Assembly (NCBI GenBank): GCA_014058105.1
Contig: JACGCM010001948.1
Location: forward strand, 434,001-498,000
DNA from: Kingdonia uniflora
Lineage: Eukaryota > Streptophyta > Magnoliopsida > Ranunculales > Circaeasteraceae
Length of the DNA: 64,000 nt
Reading direction: 5' to 3'
Below, piece by piece: positions 22,820-34,770 of the stretch (the stretch's first letter is position 1; each line of letters starts with the position of its first letter). A program made the position numbers and the translations under genes. The notes under the pieces were generated by a model, which was given only the letters and a program-made list of their open reading frames with translations, did no database searches and was not told the origin of the DNA.

Positions 22820-23754
22820 GACTTTTATGAAGGATACTTACTGTACTTGCCCTAGATTTATTGTAGTTCATGAAAAGGAGTATCAATTCATTTATTTTTA
22901 TTTCTTTTTTTTCCTTTTTTAGGATGATCTTATGAATAAGGTTTGTGGGTGAATCTAAACTGATACGATGATTTGGGATTCTGAGAACTTGATTGAACAA
23001 GCACATATAAGGTACTTTATGCTAACTTTATACTTCCTTAATATATTTATTGCTCAAAAAGGTTATAGCGGGAGGGGGTTTAGGTGTAGGCTGTTGGATT
23101 AGGTGCTTTATTAATAAGATAAGGTGCAGGATTTTGGATTAGGTGCTTTATTAATAATAAGATAAGGTAATTCCATCCATTTCGTTTTTGCATTTTACGG
23201 GTATTTTTCCGTAGGTTTTTTCCTGCAGGTTTTACGGGTATTTAGTCTAAAGAAAGGGGGTTATTTAGAGCGTGTGAAGAAGTTGGGTAAAGGTGGTTTT
23301 TTCTTCAAAAATTTCCGGATCGCGTATCTTTAGAAAATAGTTTTAAAATATTTCTAAAGTGGGTGTGCTCTAGCTGCACACTTTCAGTGCTTTCAAAATC
23401 GCTATTTTCTTCTAGATAAATCATTAGTCTCACTCGGCTGGTTGAATTCTCATTTACGGTAGCTTACGCCAGTTTTAATGCACTTCCTGTTCCAAAGTCG
23501 AGCTCTTTTCCGCTTTCCCCTTTTGACTATCCATCTCCCAAAGTCAATGAGACTTTTATGAAGGATACTTACTGTACTTGCCTTAGATTTATTGTAGTTC
23601 ATGAAAAGGAGTATCAATTCATTTATTTTTAATTCCTTTTTTTTTCCTTTTTAGGATGATCTTATGAATAAGGCTTGTGGGTGAATCTAAACTGATACGA
23701 TGATTTGGGATTCTGAGAACTTGATTGAACAAGCACGTATAATGTACTTTATAC
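22820..23754 (+). repeat. 205-bp direct repeat flanking 526 bp
   Basis: 22820-23024 and 23551-23754 are nearly the same, both starting GACTTTTATGAAGGATACTT and both containing GATACGATGATTTGGGATTC. The spacer has its own duplication of GGATTAGGTGCTTTATTAAT near 23090 and 23135. The spacer could be an insertion with a long duplication or the product of unequal exchange. Confidence 0.85.
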
Positions 23755-24574
23755 TACCATTTAGAATTTTACTCATTATCACATTTTAACTTTTTTAATG
23801 AAGAAAATTAAGGCTTTAATGTAGTTTTTTTGTTTGGGCTTAAATGACCCCATTTGCCTCTGTCTTAATATTCGATTAAACTTCTCTGTTAAAAATCTTA
23901 AAGGTACTATAAAATGTTTAAAATATTGTACAGTTCTTCCCTTCATGTTGCAAAGCTGCAGATGGCCGTATTTTTTCATTGCTTAGTTACAAAGTACAGG
24001 TACTTCTAGGACTCATTGTAAGAGGTCCATTCTTTCTCATTGTAAGTATATTACAACATGAAGGGAGATTATGCCAATGATCTTCATCAGTGTGCATAAC
24101 AATTATAGGGAGGGTAACATTGCTGCAAATGACCTTGATCATCTGGGAAAAACTGAGAAAACCTCAAGCGAAGCTCCTAGGACTCATGAATGATTAGAGC
24201 GCCTAAAAACTGTCTAAAAAAATGATAATTTATTCAAAGAATGATAAGTTATTCTTTCTATTTATTTTTCTCACTATGCTCTCACATATACAAATATCTT
24301 TTAGTTTCTTAGGTATTGAATTTTAGGGTAATGAAATTTTCTAAGAATCTTGATGTTATGGAGCAATGTCAATAACTTCTTTTTAACTAAAATCTCATTA
24401 TTGTGATGTCTATTTTTAGTGTCCCCATCTTTCCCATACTCATTTTCTTCATATACAGCCGTAAAATGCTTGCATGATTTTCTTGCTTTAGTCACAACAA
24501 CATGGGGGTGATAATATCTTCAGATTTAATATTTATTTTTTGCAAGCATTGTTTATTGTTTATTTCTTTTTCAG

Positions 24575-24636
24575 GCAGCAATGGTGCTCAAGATGATGTA
24601 CAGCAAATGTTTTCACAAGTTCAGCCAAAGTTCGAG
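24575..24636 (+). other. exon-like segment, identity unknown
   Basis: Bounded by TTTTTCAG and GAG|GTATGA, 62 bases, reading SNGAQDDVQQMFSQVQPKFE in one phase. Composition and splice borders suggest a captured exon. I do not recognise the gene. Confidence 0.4.
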
Positions 24637-24992
24637 GTATGAAAGGAGCAATATTTTAAGTTTAGGAGGAGTTGTGCTAAAGAGTTTAGGACCTTGATAG
24701 ACTTGCTCAAAATTCTCACTTGATAGAATTTTTGTTGAATAATAAGATCCATGCCGTTACTTTAGGTTTGTTTCAAACAAACTTATTATTTAATTTTTCT
24801 TCAATTTGGACACTTGATATTTTAGTTTGATTTCATTTCATAAGTATTTATGGACCTGCTTATGACCCTATATTTAGTTTTAGCACTGATGAAACCACTT
24901 TATAGAATCTCTACCTATAATTTTCATAACACAATTGTTGTACACTAGATTTATCAGTCTTTTTGCATTTGGTTGAGAGCATAACACTATTT

Positions 24993-25079
24993 GATCTTTA
25001 GCTCAAATGGTAGAGTACTTGGGGTTAGAAATGAAATTCCAATTATCTCAAGTGACGACGGTTCAAATCCCCAAGATCC
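24993..25079 (+). other. tRNA-like sequence with pol III A and B boxes
   Basis: A box TAGCTCAAATGG at 24999-25010 and B box GGTTCAAATCC at 25060-25070. The ends GATCTT and AAGATC can pair as an acceptor stem. Box spacing fits a long-variable-arm tRNA. The TPsiC stem is imperfect, so it is more likely a tRNA-derived repeat or pseudo-tRNA than a working tRNA. Confidence 0.45.
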
Positions 25080-27515
25080 AATACTTTATGTTATGAATTA
25101 GTGTCTAAATGATAGAAACTATATCACGAAAGGTAAAGTGTTGCACTATTTGTGGATAGTGATACTTTTAACCTTTAACATGGGTTGGAGGAAAAGTTAT
25201 TGGTGGAGTAACACCTTTAATGGGGAGATGTGTCTATTTGGTCAATCAAAATAGTGGACATTTTTTATAGTAAAAGGAAACACCATTGAGATCGACATAT
25301 TAGCGTAATTGACTAAGACACGGTATTTTGCAGACTACGAGTTTATTTTTTTGCAGTGATATGTAGTGTTGAAGGCACTCAAAGTGCTATGAAACAACGA
25401 GTGCAACCGTGGTGTGCCACGGGTACAACTAGTCTATATTACATTACACAATGGTGTTTTTCAAATAGACAAGTCTGTCATTGTCTCAAATTCAAATAGA
25501 CAAGTTTGTCATTGTCTTAAAGATATAGAGGGGCTGAGATTTATGGAAAAGAACGAGATCGACAGACGAGATTTGTTCAACTCTCATACTTAGGGGTAGT
25601 TTCGACAAAACACGGGTAGTTAAGTCTTATTGGTTTGAACTTAAAAGGCTCAAAAGACTAATTGGTTTTAAATATAGTGACTTCATCTCTCCAACTCTTC
25701 GTCTCTCCCAACTCTCCCAACTCTCTGTTTCCTTCCACTCCAAGAAAATTTCCAACCTCCTCAAATCTTCTCTAAACCATATCTCTATATGCGCACCTTC
25801 TCATAGTTGGATCACTCTACACTCAGATCTTCAGATTTCACCAAGGTAAGCTTAATCTCTCGCCCATTGATAACCATAACGTTTAAATCGGTTATCTTAT
25901 CTATCTATGGGTCTGCCCTTAACAAATCAAAGGTCGAAACATTGACTTGGCTTTGTTTTGTAGTGAAGAAAGTGTGATTGAGTGATCAGGGAAATGGGTT
26001 CTTTCGATATGGATGACAAGAAAAATAAGTGATCATTACTATTGTAGTAGTTTAAGTGGTCTTACCAATTGTATTCTCTGTTTTGATTCACTCTTCGTTG
26101 CTGCTGTGAAGTCCTCAGCATCTGATTTCTTCACGCTTTGCTTCGTCTTCTCCAAGGTACTCTTCGTCTCTCACATCTTCTCTTTTCTGATTCTCTTTAT
26201 AGTGATTTAATGATTGATAATGATTGATAGTCTGCTATTATCAATCTATTTTTTCTCCTTCTCTTTTTTACTTCTCTGTTTTTTCTGCAATTATCAAATC
26301 TGCTATGTTGTTCATTGCTCTGCTTTTATGGAAATTAGTTTAGGCTTCACAATTAGTTTATTGTATTTTTGAACACCTCTGTTGAAGTGTCGATGGCAAA
26401 TCAAAATTAGTTTAGGATGTCCTGTCCCACAAATTTCTAATTGGGCAAAGTAAAACTAAAATGAAGTTCCGCGATAGTACCTTGATTTTCTTACAATTCA
26501 TTTTTTTCCTTCGCCTGCATTTTTGAAGAACCAAACACAGCTTTAGCGTAAGAGGTATGTGGAGTCAAGATGTCAAAGGAAATGTTTGGACTTTGAAGGG
26601 GAGATCTCATAGGCAATGTTTGGACTTATACTATATGATATCTTTTAGGTCCCTGGGATATATAGCTAACAGAAGGAAGCAAAATATACATATATTCACA
26701 TCCAGCTTTATGTCATTATGGATTTACGATAATGTGAAATTATGTAAGCAACTGCAACATACAGCTTTATATAAAAATATCCCACCACTAGGGCACTAAC
26801 AAGAAGAAAAAATAAATCATAATTAAACATATTTGCTTACCTAGAAGCTTTAGATTTAGTCATATACAAGCTCAAAAAGATAAAACAGGAGGATCTATAC
26901 CGGAGAAACAAAATGGGGGCAGACTTTGATGGACCTAAACTTTATCCTCGGTCAAAATTTTGGAGTTCCAAGACCCTATTAGCTTCCCTTTATTTCTTTT
27001 AAGTTTGATGTTTGGAACCAGATTGGAATAAGTACTTAAAGTACCAGATTAATATAAGTACACAGGCGAACACGCAGTTGAATCATAAAATCGAGATGTT
27101 TATGTGCTTCACTTAAAAACTATGTCCCAGACAAGGTAACCTTGAAGCTCGATTTCACTAGAATAAGATACCCCACCTTCGCACAGAGCTCAATCACTTT
27201 TTAGAAAAGTTCTATGTTTTATCTAATCAGCTATGAGAAATATGCCTACAAGATTGTATGGGAACTATATATGCCTTAGATGAACTCCCTAGGTATCAGT
27301 GTATGTTACAAGCAAGCCAAGGCATGCTTTTTTCCGTCCAACAACCAGGTCATGTATATATGGCCCTAATATCATATGTATCTTTATGAATGAGAGCAAA
27401 ACACAACACTTATAAGCCTCATGTGCTTGAATAGTAGCTACTTTTTCTGTTTCATTATTACTTTAAGATTCTTTAATCACCTATGTCATTGTAATTAGAT
27501 TTCATTGCTAACTTC

Positions 27516-28224
27516 ATGACGAGTTTACCGCCAAACAATAACAACAACAACAACAAAAATGGGAGAAACAACAACGAAAATAACACTCTTCCTATTCCTC
27601 AAGTAAGTAAAGTTTTATACTCTTGCATTTATAATTTATACATGAGTTTACTATTGCCACCTGGATATTAACTACTATAAACATTTTTGAGATTATCTTT
27701 TCATATTAACTACTATATAAGCATTTCTTAGTTAACTTTAGCATTGTGCACTTTTGAGTTATGATTTTGTTAATTTTATGTTTAGATAGATATTTTTAGT
27801 TAATTTTATAATTTTTTTTATTGTTCCAACTATTAATTAGGAATCACCATGTACATTGATGCATTATTTAAATAGGTTTTACCCTACTCATTGTAATTCT
27901 TATTTAAATAGGTTTTTGCCCCGTACCGTAGATATGAGAAGCATCCCCATACCTTCTGTTGACGGTATAGTGATAAGAGAAACACCTTCAAATGAGGTTT
28001 CAACACCCATTGTTAGGGAAGGACTCTCAAAAAGGCTACTAGCTCAACGTGCCCGAAGAGAAAAAGAAAAACATAAAACAACCAATCTTGATCAACCAAT
28101 GCAACAACCAATACAACAAGATCATTCTAAAAGTTCAATAGCACAACGTGCCAGAAGAAAACGTGAGCGGCAACAAAGGGAATCTAGGTATACTCGATCC
28201 CCCGCTCCTGAAAACATAACATAA
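27516..28224 (+). CDS. spliced ORF, basic protein with AQRARR repeats, possible Helitron protein N-terminus
   Basis: Exon 1 is 27516-27602 (MTSLPPNNNNNNNKNGRNNN), ending CAA|GTAAGT. Exon 2 is 27841-28224 after TTAATTAG. The join stays in frame and gives 156 residues. The N-terminus is an asparagine tract. The C-terminal half is very basic with two related segments, LLAQRARREKEKHK and SIAQRARRKRERQQR, separated by a Q/P-rich linker. It ends TRSPAPENIT. No enzymatic motif is present. Its position in a Helitron and the related start at 18967 in another suggest the N-terminus of a Helitron-encoded protein, cut before any Rep domain. That is inference. It could also be a captured host gene. Confidence 0.45.
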
Positions 28225-29153
28225 GCCGATTTTTCCCTGCCTTTACCACCTGATAGTGTGACAACTTTGGAATAGCCACATCGAACGACGGTGGTGACAA
28301 ACCTATTGAGTCCATTTGAAACAAATGATGAATATCGAACCGGCAAGAAACTTCCACCCAAAATATTCTTCAGTTCATCTCATAGGTTCTCATTGTAAAA
28401 TTTGTGAATTCAACAGAAATGGCTCGAGCTTTACCACAGGAATTATAGGCATGGGAGCTGCTTCAAATTGGATATCAGGACGTATTGTTTGCTTGAGTAT
28501 CAACCGGAGTGGGTAAAAGTTATCTTCAAATGTGATGAGTAATCAAATAATATCGTATGCTAAGAATAATACCATATAGGCTTATTTGCTTAATATGTTG
28601 AACTTAGTAGGCGCTATGTTTACTTTAATTTTGATAGAAGATCCAAACCAAAATGGCTTTTAGATCCTCTTATGTTACTTTTGATTTTGAATTGACGATA
28701 TGGCTGAATTAGTTGTAAAGGGGATTATCTCTTAGATAAATTCTTTTTTTTTTTGCTTGAACTCTTTTGGTGGTACTTGTATTGTTTGGGGTTGCTTTGA
28801 GGTATAATCAACTTGAATATCCACTGTAAGAGTACCATGTCTCCATGTCATTGATTTTGGTTAAATTTTGAGAACTGAGTATATAAATTAGAATATTTAG
28901 TTTTGATGGAAGTGGAAGTTAAAGGAGTGGGGGAAAAGGTGGCTTATGGCAGAAGAGAACTCGGTCTTATCTCTCTATGGTTGGACCCTTTAACTCATAC
29001 AAGGAAGGGTCATTTATATAGAGAAGCTTGGCGTTACCCTTTGTTTTGCAGCCTTAAACAAGGTTAGCATCCAAGACTGTACTTATTCCAATATCGATCT
29101 TTTGATTCTTATCAATTTTTTTTGCTACTTATCATACAAATACCTTGCACATA

Positions 29154-29442
29154 ATGATGATTGAAGAACTTGATGAGAAGAAGGAGACCCTGAAAGTTAC
29201 ATGGGTTAAGGTTAACACGTGAGTATTTTAAATTTGAAGTTCTAGGTATCATTTGCTAATCCTCAAATACTTATTGGTTATATTGCATTTGTTTTTTGTG
29301 CAGTTATTTTGGATCCATCTTTTCTACATTATTGCCGGGTACGATGGCAATACTAGAGCCTCCTGAAGGATGCACTTTCTTGGATGGTCTTGATATATCA
29401 TTGCTTCTCTTCAAACCAGCCCCACTTTATATACGTGATGAG
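29154..29442 (+). pseudogene. SMC2 (fragment): condensin SMC2 fragment, two exons
   Basis: Exon 29154-29218 reads MMIEELDEKKETLKVTWVKV and ends at GTGAGT. Exon 29304-29442, after TGTGCAG, reads [20 protein letters not shown], then [14 protein letters not shown] before GTACTG. This is the C-terminal head region of SMC2. In the family about 35 residues separate the FLDGL and [10 protein letters not shown] segments and hold the ABC signature motif LSGGQ. Here FLDGL is followed at once by [13 protein letters not shown], so the signature is deleted. The Walker B part has R for the usual L (YIRDE). SMC2 compacts chromosomes. This fragment cannot bind ATP properly. It lies in Helitron D. Confidence 0.85.
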
Positions 29443-32275
29443 GTACTGTTATTTTCCATCCCAGACATCAAATTATTTCAGATGTATCATGCTAATTTCA
29501 AAATTATTGAAATCTTTGCCAAGGAACATGTACACTATATTGACATATATCTTATTTGGATGACTGCTTGATGTACTACTTCAATACTTTTTTATGGATA
29601 ACATATGTCAATATAAGATACTTTTTTATGGATAACATATACCAATAAGTCTTACATGGAAATTAGATTGCCCCCATTATGCAAGGAAATTAGATTGTCC
29701 CATATTACAACTCTGACTGTTGTGCTTGAACCCAAGACGATTCACAGATGCAGTCATTCAGTAGTTACACCTCTATGAAAGGCACAGAACTTGCCTTGGG
29801 AAGAAGATGGTTTATTTTCTGTTAAAACGGAGAGAATATGCCTAGAACATTTTATTTGTATGCGTGCCTTTCGAAGAGAGTTTGATTCATTTTTCTCCTT
29901 TGACGAGTTTCTAAACTGTTCTTGATCCATATTTTTCATCTAAGCCAGAAAAGATAGTTATCAACTTCAGAGTTCAGTGGGCAGAGCTCTTGAGACTGAA
30001 TAACGAGTTCTCTCTGAGATTCAAGAAGGAAATATCATTCTATTTGGAAACAACTGATACTAGACATGGATTATATTGTGTATAAAATCTGATACTTCAG
30101 CTGAAGAACAAGTAGTTGTCCAGAAAATAGACGGAACTGCCTTTCTGAAAATGGATGGAACTGCTGTCCAGAAAATGGATGACATGACAGATGCTTACAG
30201 TCACAACAACAACTCACATAAAGATGCGCATGAAAGATTTTGAGAACCTCATCAAAAATGGGGCAGAAGGAAGCAACAGACTTGCACTAGCAAATTCTGG
30301 CTATCCAAAAAATGGATGGAAAAGAAATGCAAAGGCAGTTCTCTCAAGCGCTTATCCCGGTTCAAAAAATGGATAGGGAAAATTCTGGAGATGTTACCCA
30401 ACTGATCTGTGCCTCTTATAGTTGGTAGAGCTTAAAGCTACAACAACATTACAAAAGCAAGTTCAGAACCTCAGCAAAACTAAAGCAGGAGGCAACAAGA
30501 AGGAAGCAACAAGAAGAAAGCAACATGCAGTTCTCTCAAGCATGATGAGGATTATATCGTGTTTTATTTTAGAGAATAACCGTCTTTTTATCACCATTCA
30601 TATATATATATGCATTTCACCTGTAATTCGTGAATTTCCAATTATTAAACGAAAAGGCTATAGAGCTTAATTGCGAGCATTTGATTTTGTTTTCTTAATC
30701 TTGGAATATTTGCCGCGGATCATTTGTTTCATGTACAGTAAGATTTCTTTCATAGTGTTTTCTTTGGTAATTATCTAGAAGGTTTTGGGGTTGGACAGTT
30801 TGTAGATTAAGCTCCAATCATGCTAATCATACCAATTCAAAACCTTGATCTCTGATAACGTATCAATTTTTATGTTTAGACTGTTCATGATTTCTTTCTA
30901 TGCTTTTTATTAGAAAGTAAGGGTGACCATTAGAGTCATGAAATATTCATATCTTCTCAGGTTCGGGAGATCAAATTGTTATACTTTTACCACAACCGGC
31001 CTGCTTGGTTCCAGTTTGTGACTTCAACATTCTGTCATGCTAACTGCTAACTGGTAAGACCTCAATCTGTAGTTTGAACTGAAATTATAGTATTATAAGA
31101 TTGCATTCTTCTAAATGTAAGCATATGTGCCTCTCTGCTGATAGTCATCACTATGTAAAGATGACATGGAGAAAATCCCCTTTGGGTTTTTCAAGTTTTT
31201 TGTCCATGCTTGCCACTAAAACTTGACTTTATACGATATTTACATTCCTGGAGATGTAAATATAGTCATTTAACAAAGCTTCAGTCTGGATTAGGCTCAC
31301 ATGCACGGACAATAAATCATTAAGATGCAATGATTGGTAACATGAAGGTGCGTCCACAAATCAATTGCACATATGTATATAACACTTTTGCTTCTAGAGG
31401 GACATCAAAGATGAGTTTAGCTTTGAACCCCAAATGGACATGTCAAAGTTTAGGGTTTGGGTTTAGGTACTTGGGATTGCTTGCATGTATTGGGCTTCAA
31501 GAGCTTCATTTATCCATTACTTGGTCAGGTTATGGGAGAGTGAAGTATTTTTTTGAAGTAGAAATATTTGTATGGATATTAGTGTTCTTTATAGTATTTG
31601 TTTGTATGGATATAATATATGTGAAATATTTATGATCTTTAACACCGAAGGCACATTAACGGCAAATTTTTGTAGCACTGAAGGGGCGTCGACGTATTTA
31701 TCGTGGCGAGCCTAAATAGGGGCTGAGATTTTTGGGAAAGAACGAGATCGACGGACGAGATTTGTTCAATTCTCATACTCAGGGGTAGTTTCGACAAAAT
31801 AGTAAAAGGGTAAGGGTAGTCAAGTCTTATTGATTATCTTTTATTATCTCTCCGAACTCTTCATCTCTCCCTCTTCAACTCTTCATCTCTCCCAACTCTT
31901 CGTCTCCCACATGGTACTCTCTCTCTCTCCCTTTCTTTCTATCTCTTTCTAAGCATCTAGATGTTAAGAACATATCTCACATCACAATACAGGGACTTTA
32001 TTGGTTTGAATGTAATATTTTATTCTGTTGGTTTGAATGTGTTAACATATACGGGTGGTATTTTATTCTCCCATAACATAGAGAAGAAGAAGAAGAGACT
32101 GTTACTAGCCATCTGTGAAACTGTCTTCCACTTGCAAAACCATTGTTCAGCAAGGAGAGATCCCCAAATCGCAGGAAACCCTAACCTATACTGCGATTCC
32201 CAAATTGATTAAGTCTGAGCTCGAAATTAGGCGAAATCAAAGTACTCTCTCTTTCGAAATTAGGCGAAATCAAGG

Positions 32276-32279
<4 letters not shown>

Positions 32280-32331
<52 letters not shown>
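32280..32331 (+). repeat. (CT)n microsatellite
   Basis: About 26 uninterrupted CT units. The 43 bases before it hold a short duplication of TTAGGCGAAATCAA. Confidence 0.98.
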
Positions 32332-32334
<3 letters not shown>

Positions 32335-32507
32335 ATGTTGTAGTTGTAATTGTAATTGTAATTGTTATTGTGGACAAGAGGCGATTGCTGCAAATTTTGT
32401 ATAAGAAGACATGGACCATTCTAGCAGACTTGCAAACAGTTTTTGACTTCCTTCAGGTGAACCCAAGCTCTCGTCCTTCTGGTGAACCCAAGCTCTCTAA
32501 TTCTGAA

Positions 32508-32616
32508 TGATGCAAGCTCAGACACTGGGGAGTGGAAACAAGATATAAGGGGAATCTTTTCAGCTAGCAGTGCATATGAGTGGTTAAGGGACAAGAGGCC
32601 AATACAATGGTGGTAA
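32508..32616 (+). pseudogene. LINE zf-RVT N-terminal scrap
   Basis: The frame reads GIFSASSAYEWLRDKRPIQWW, matching the start of the zinc-binding domain of plant LINE ORF2 (FSV.SAY..L). It ends at 32616. Non-functional. Confidence 0.55.
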
Positions 32617-33106
32617 TTTAATTTAATGTTTACTAATATGAGTGCATATGAATGTACTAATGCTATACATATGCTAATTGATATTTTTGCAACTGTGTTT
32701 ACTTAATGACATTTTTGCAACCGTGTTTATTTAACGTCTTTGAAGAAGATATACTTGCTGCCCTTAAGGAACTCTTTATGGTACCAATTTACCACAAGGT
32801 TATGTCACTTCTAGCATTACAATGATCCCCATGATTACGTAATGCCAAATAGTATTATGAAGGAAGTGTCGCGTCAATGAATTTGAGAGATGCAGTTTGG
32901 ACATTTATATTCACAATGGGTTTTGAAACGTTAATAAGGGGAAAGGCGTGTTCATGGATGATTATGTAGCGCCAAATAGCAGTTTGAAGGAAGTGCCACG
33001 TCAATGAATTTGAGAGTTTTTAACGCCGAATGCGCGATAATGGATAATTATGTAGCGCCGAAGGCGCGTCGACATTGTTGCCATGGCGAGCCACGGGTGG
33101 TACTAG

Positions 33107-33454
33107 TTATTAGAACACTAAGAAAATAAAAACTAAGAATAAGTAAAGAACTTAAATATTTATTACTTGATCGGAGCCAAAAGGTTCCCTTCATTCTCAA
33201 ATGAGAGTTCTCCTTTTATAGAAAAGAAAGAAAGATCATAGCTCATAAATGCTTTACTACTGTAATAGTTCTCAACTACGGCATAAATGACATTTAAAAT
33301 CAAAAGAACATCAAAAGTAAAAGGCCTTAGTCAATAATGTAGGAGAACTTGTGCTTGATGTCAATAACTTTGGCTTGTGGCAACAATTCTCTTCCCCATA
33401 TTTAATGTCAAGCACTATCGTGTGAACTATATCTCCATGATGTTGAGTGTGAAT
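33107..33454. other. no gene recognised
   Basis: AT-rich flank between Helitron E and an LTR remnant. A CTCCTTTTATAGAAAAG stretch near 33210 is TATA-like, without a gene after it. Confidence 0.5.
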
Positions 33455-34037
33455 TCGAATTGTCTGGAATTGTCGAAATCGTTCGAACGAAAATAGAAGT
33501 CGTTCAAACGAGTCATTCGAACGAGAATGGATTTCGTTCGAACGAGTTGGTAGTTTTTTGCGTGAAAGAACTTGGACCGAAGAAGTCGTTCGAACGAGTT
33601 GCATGTTTTCTAGGGTTGGAAACCTTTATCGAAAAAGTCGTTTAAACGAGCTTAGAGTCATTCGAACGAGTTGAGCGTAGGTTTGTCTTAGAAGTTTTTC
33701 CAGGACATTGAGTTTGCCTCGAGATCCGTTCTATTTGTAATTAGTCCTCTGACTATATAAAGAAAACTTAGGTTATTTTGTTTGACTATATTTTCTCTGT
33801 GTGAGTTTAATTCTAGAGAGCTAAAATTTGAGAGACTCCATTAAAGCTTGAGAAGTTTGGAGAGATCGTGTAACCTATTTGATTATAGTGGATTGTTCGC
33901 GGGGAGTGATATTTTATCTGTAAGGGTTTTCCACTTCCCTCCTCTAGGAAATTCTTGTGTTCTTTATTGTTCTTGCTTGATTGTTCTCTTGTTAGGCAAT
34001 TATTCCGCATATCGTTCTTGACGTAGAAGAGAGATTA
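33455..34037 (+). repeat. LTR remnant with seven TCGTTCGAACGA-type palindromes
   Basis: Palindromes lie at 33478-33670. Then follow TTTGCCTCGAGAT, a TATA box (ACTATATAAAGAAAACTTAG near 33753) and a U5-like end AGAGATTA at 34037. The same order occurs in the solo LTR at 39713-40270. The left edge and a target duplication could not be fixed. Confidence 0.65.
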
Positions 34038-34307
34038 GCTACCTCTATTCTCAACACATAAAGCCTTCTTTGTCAACAATGTATAAAATGCATGCGAAAC
34101 ATGTTTTCGATTTCCTCTTGATTATAAACATGACTTCAACATTCTCCTATCGAATTCTTAATGAGGCACATTTATTTGCAATAATCTTATTCTTGCGAGA
34201 ATCCCATCATAACACAAAATACTCGTAATTAGTGTTTATTAAATTATACTAAGGACTAATTAAATACTATTTCAGGGGTAATTTAGTTATTTCTCAATGC
34301 CTATCAT

Positions 34308-34670
34308 CAGGTCGAACGGATTGGGTTGGATCAACCCGAAAATTGGCAGGTCCAGTTTAGGTTTGTTAAACCTAACACGAAGAATTATTGGGTTAGCTGC
34401 GGGTTTAGAATTTGTGACACGAACCCGAGCTGACCAGGTCAGGGCTGACACAACAGAACCTGATTGCCACCCCTAATTACAATATTAACACAAGTAACAT
34501 GTATCTTTAGCGGATCGAATTGAGGTGAATCCTTATCCAATCTAATAGCTTATCAGACCGGGTTCTTAATGGATTTTAAAAACTGATCCTAAGCCTTCAC
34601 TAAAAGATCGAATCGGACCGAGTAACGAATTTAGTCCTTACCATTGACAACCCTAGGCTAGAACATATCT
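34308..34670. repeat. GGGTTGG/ACCCGA-rich hAT-like remnants
   Basis: Two short stretches end TTGCCACCCCTA (34476) and TTGACAACCCTAG (about 34654), both seen as one end of common short plant repeats. Partner ends are not clear. Confidence 0.35.
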
Positions 34671-34770
34671 ATTTTTAAAAGCTAGTCAATATAGATGAGT
34701 AACATTTGGCCATAAATATCAACTCTCCATAGAGCTCATGTGACTGAAAGTTGTTAGGAATTTGAGCACC

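Larger units (their letters stand above)
19529..25432 (+). mobile_element. Helitron C, carrying a thiolase exon
   Basis: The 5' end TCTGTATCTCTTTATAATAA begins immediately after the CTAG of Helitron B. The 3' end is a hairpin CCGTGG-TGTG-CCACGG (25407-25422), then GTACAACTAG ending at 25432. Length is 5.9 kb. No Rep or helicase domain was found. It holds exon-like host pieces (22210-22311, 24575-24636), a CT-rich leader near 19795-19850, and a large internal duplication. Confidence 0.7.
25433..31712 (+). mobile_element. Helitron D, carrying SMC2 exons and a spliced ORF, 3' tip lost
   Basis: The 5' end TCTATATTACATTACACAAT starts directly after the CTAG of Helitron C. Its 3' subterminal part (AACACCGAAGGCAC, then GTCGACGTATTTATCGTGGCGAGCC) stops inside the terminal hairpin at 31712 and fuses to the inner 5' region of Helitron E. 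The tip of D and about the first 100 bp of E are therefore deleted. Between 29570 and 31630 no further gene was recognised. Confidence 0.7.
31713..33106 (+). mobile_element. Helitron E, 5' end lost
   Basis: Starts in the inner 5' region shared with A and D (AGGGGCTGAGATTTTTGGG, GAACGAGATCGACGGACGAG, GGGGTAGTTTCGACAAAA). The 3' end is complete: GCGCCGAAGGCGC, then hairpin CATGGCGAGCCACG and GGTGGTACTAG at 33106, followed by T as expected for a Helitron target. It contains a CT microsatellite and a LINE scrap. Confidence 0.7.

Noticed and set aside
24993..25079. Functional tRNA-Leu or tRNA-Ser
   Set aside because: Boxes and acceptor pairing are present but the TPsiC stem mismatches and no anticodon stem is convincing.
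30191..30670. Captured host exons downstream of SMC2
   Set aside because: Frames are Lys/Asn-rich with repeats, lack splice borders and match nothing I recognise.
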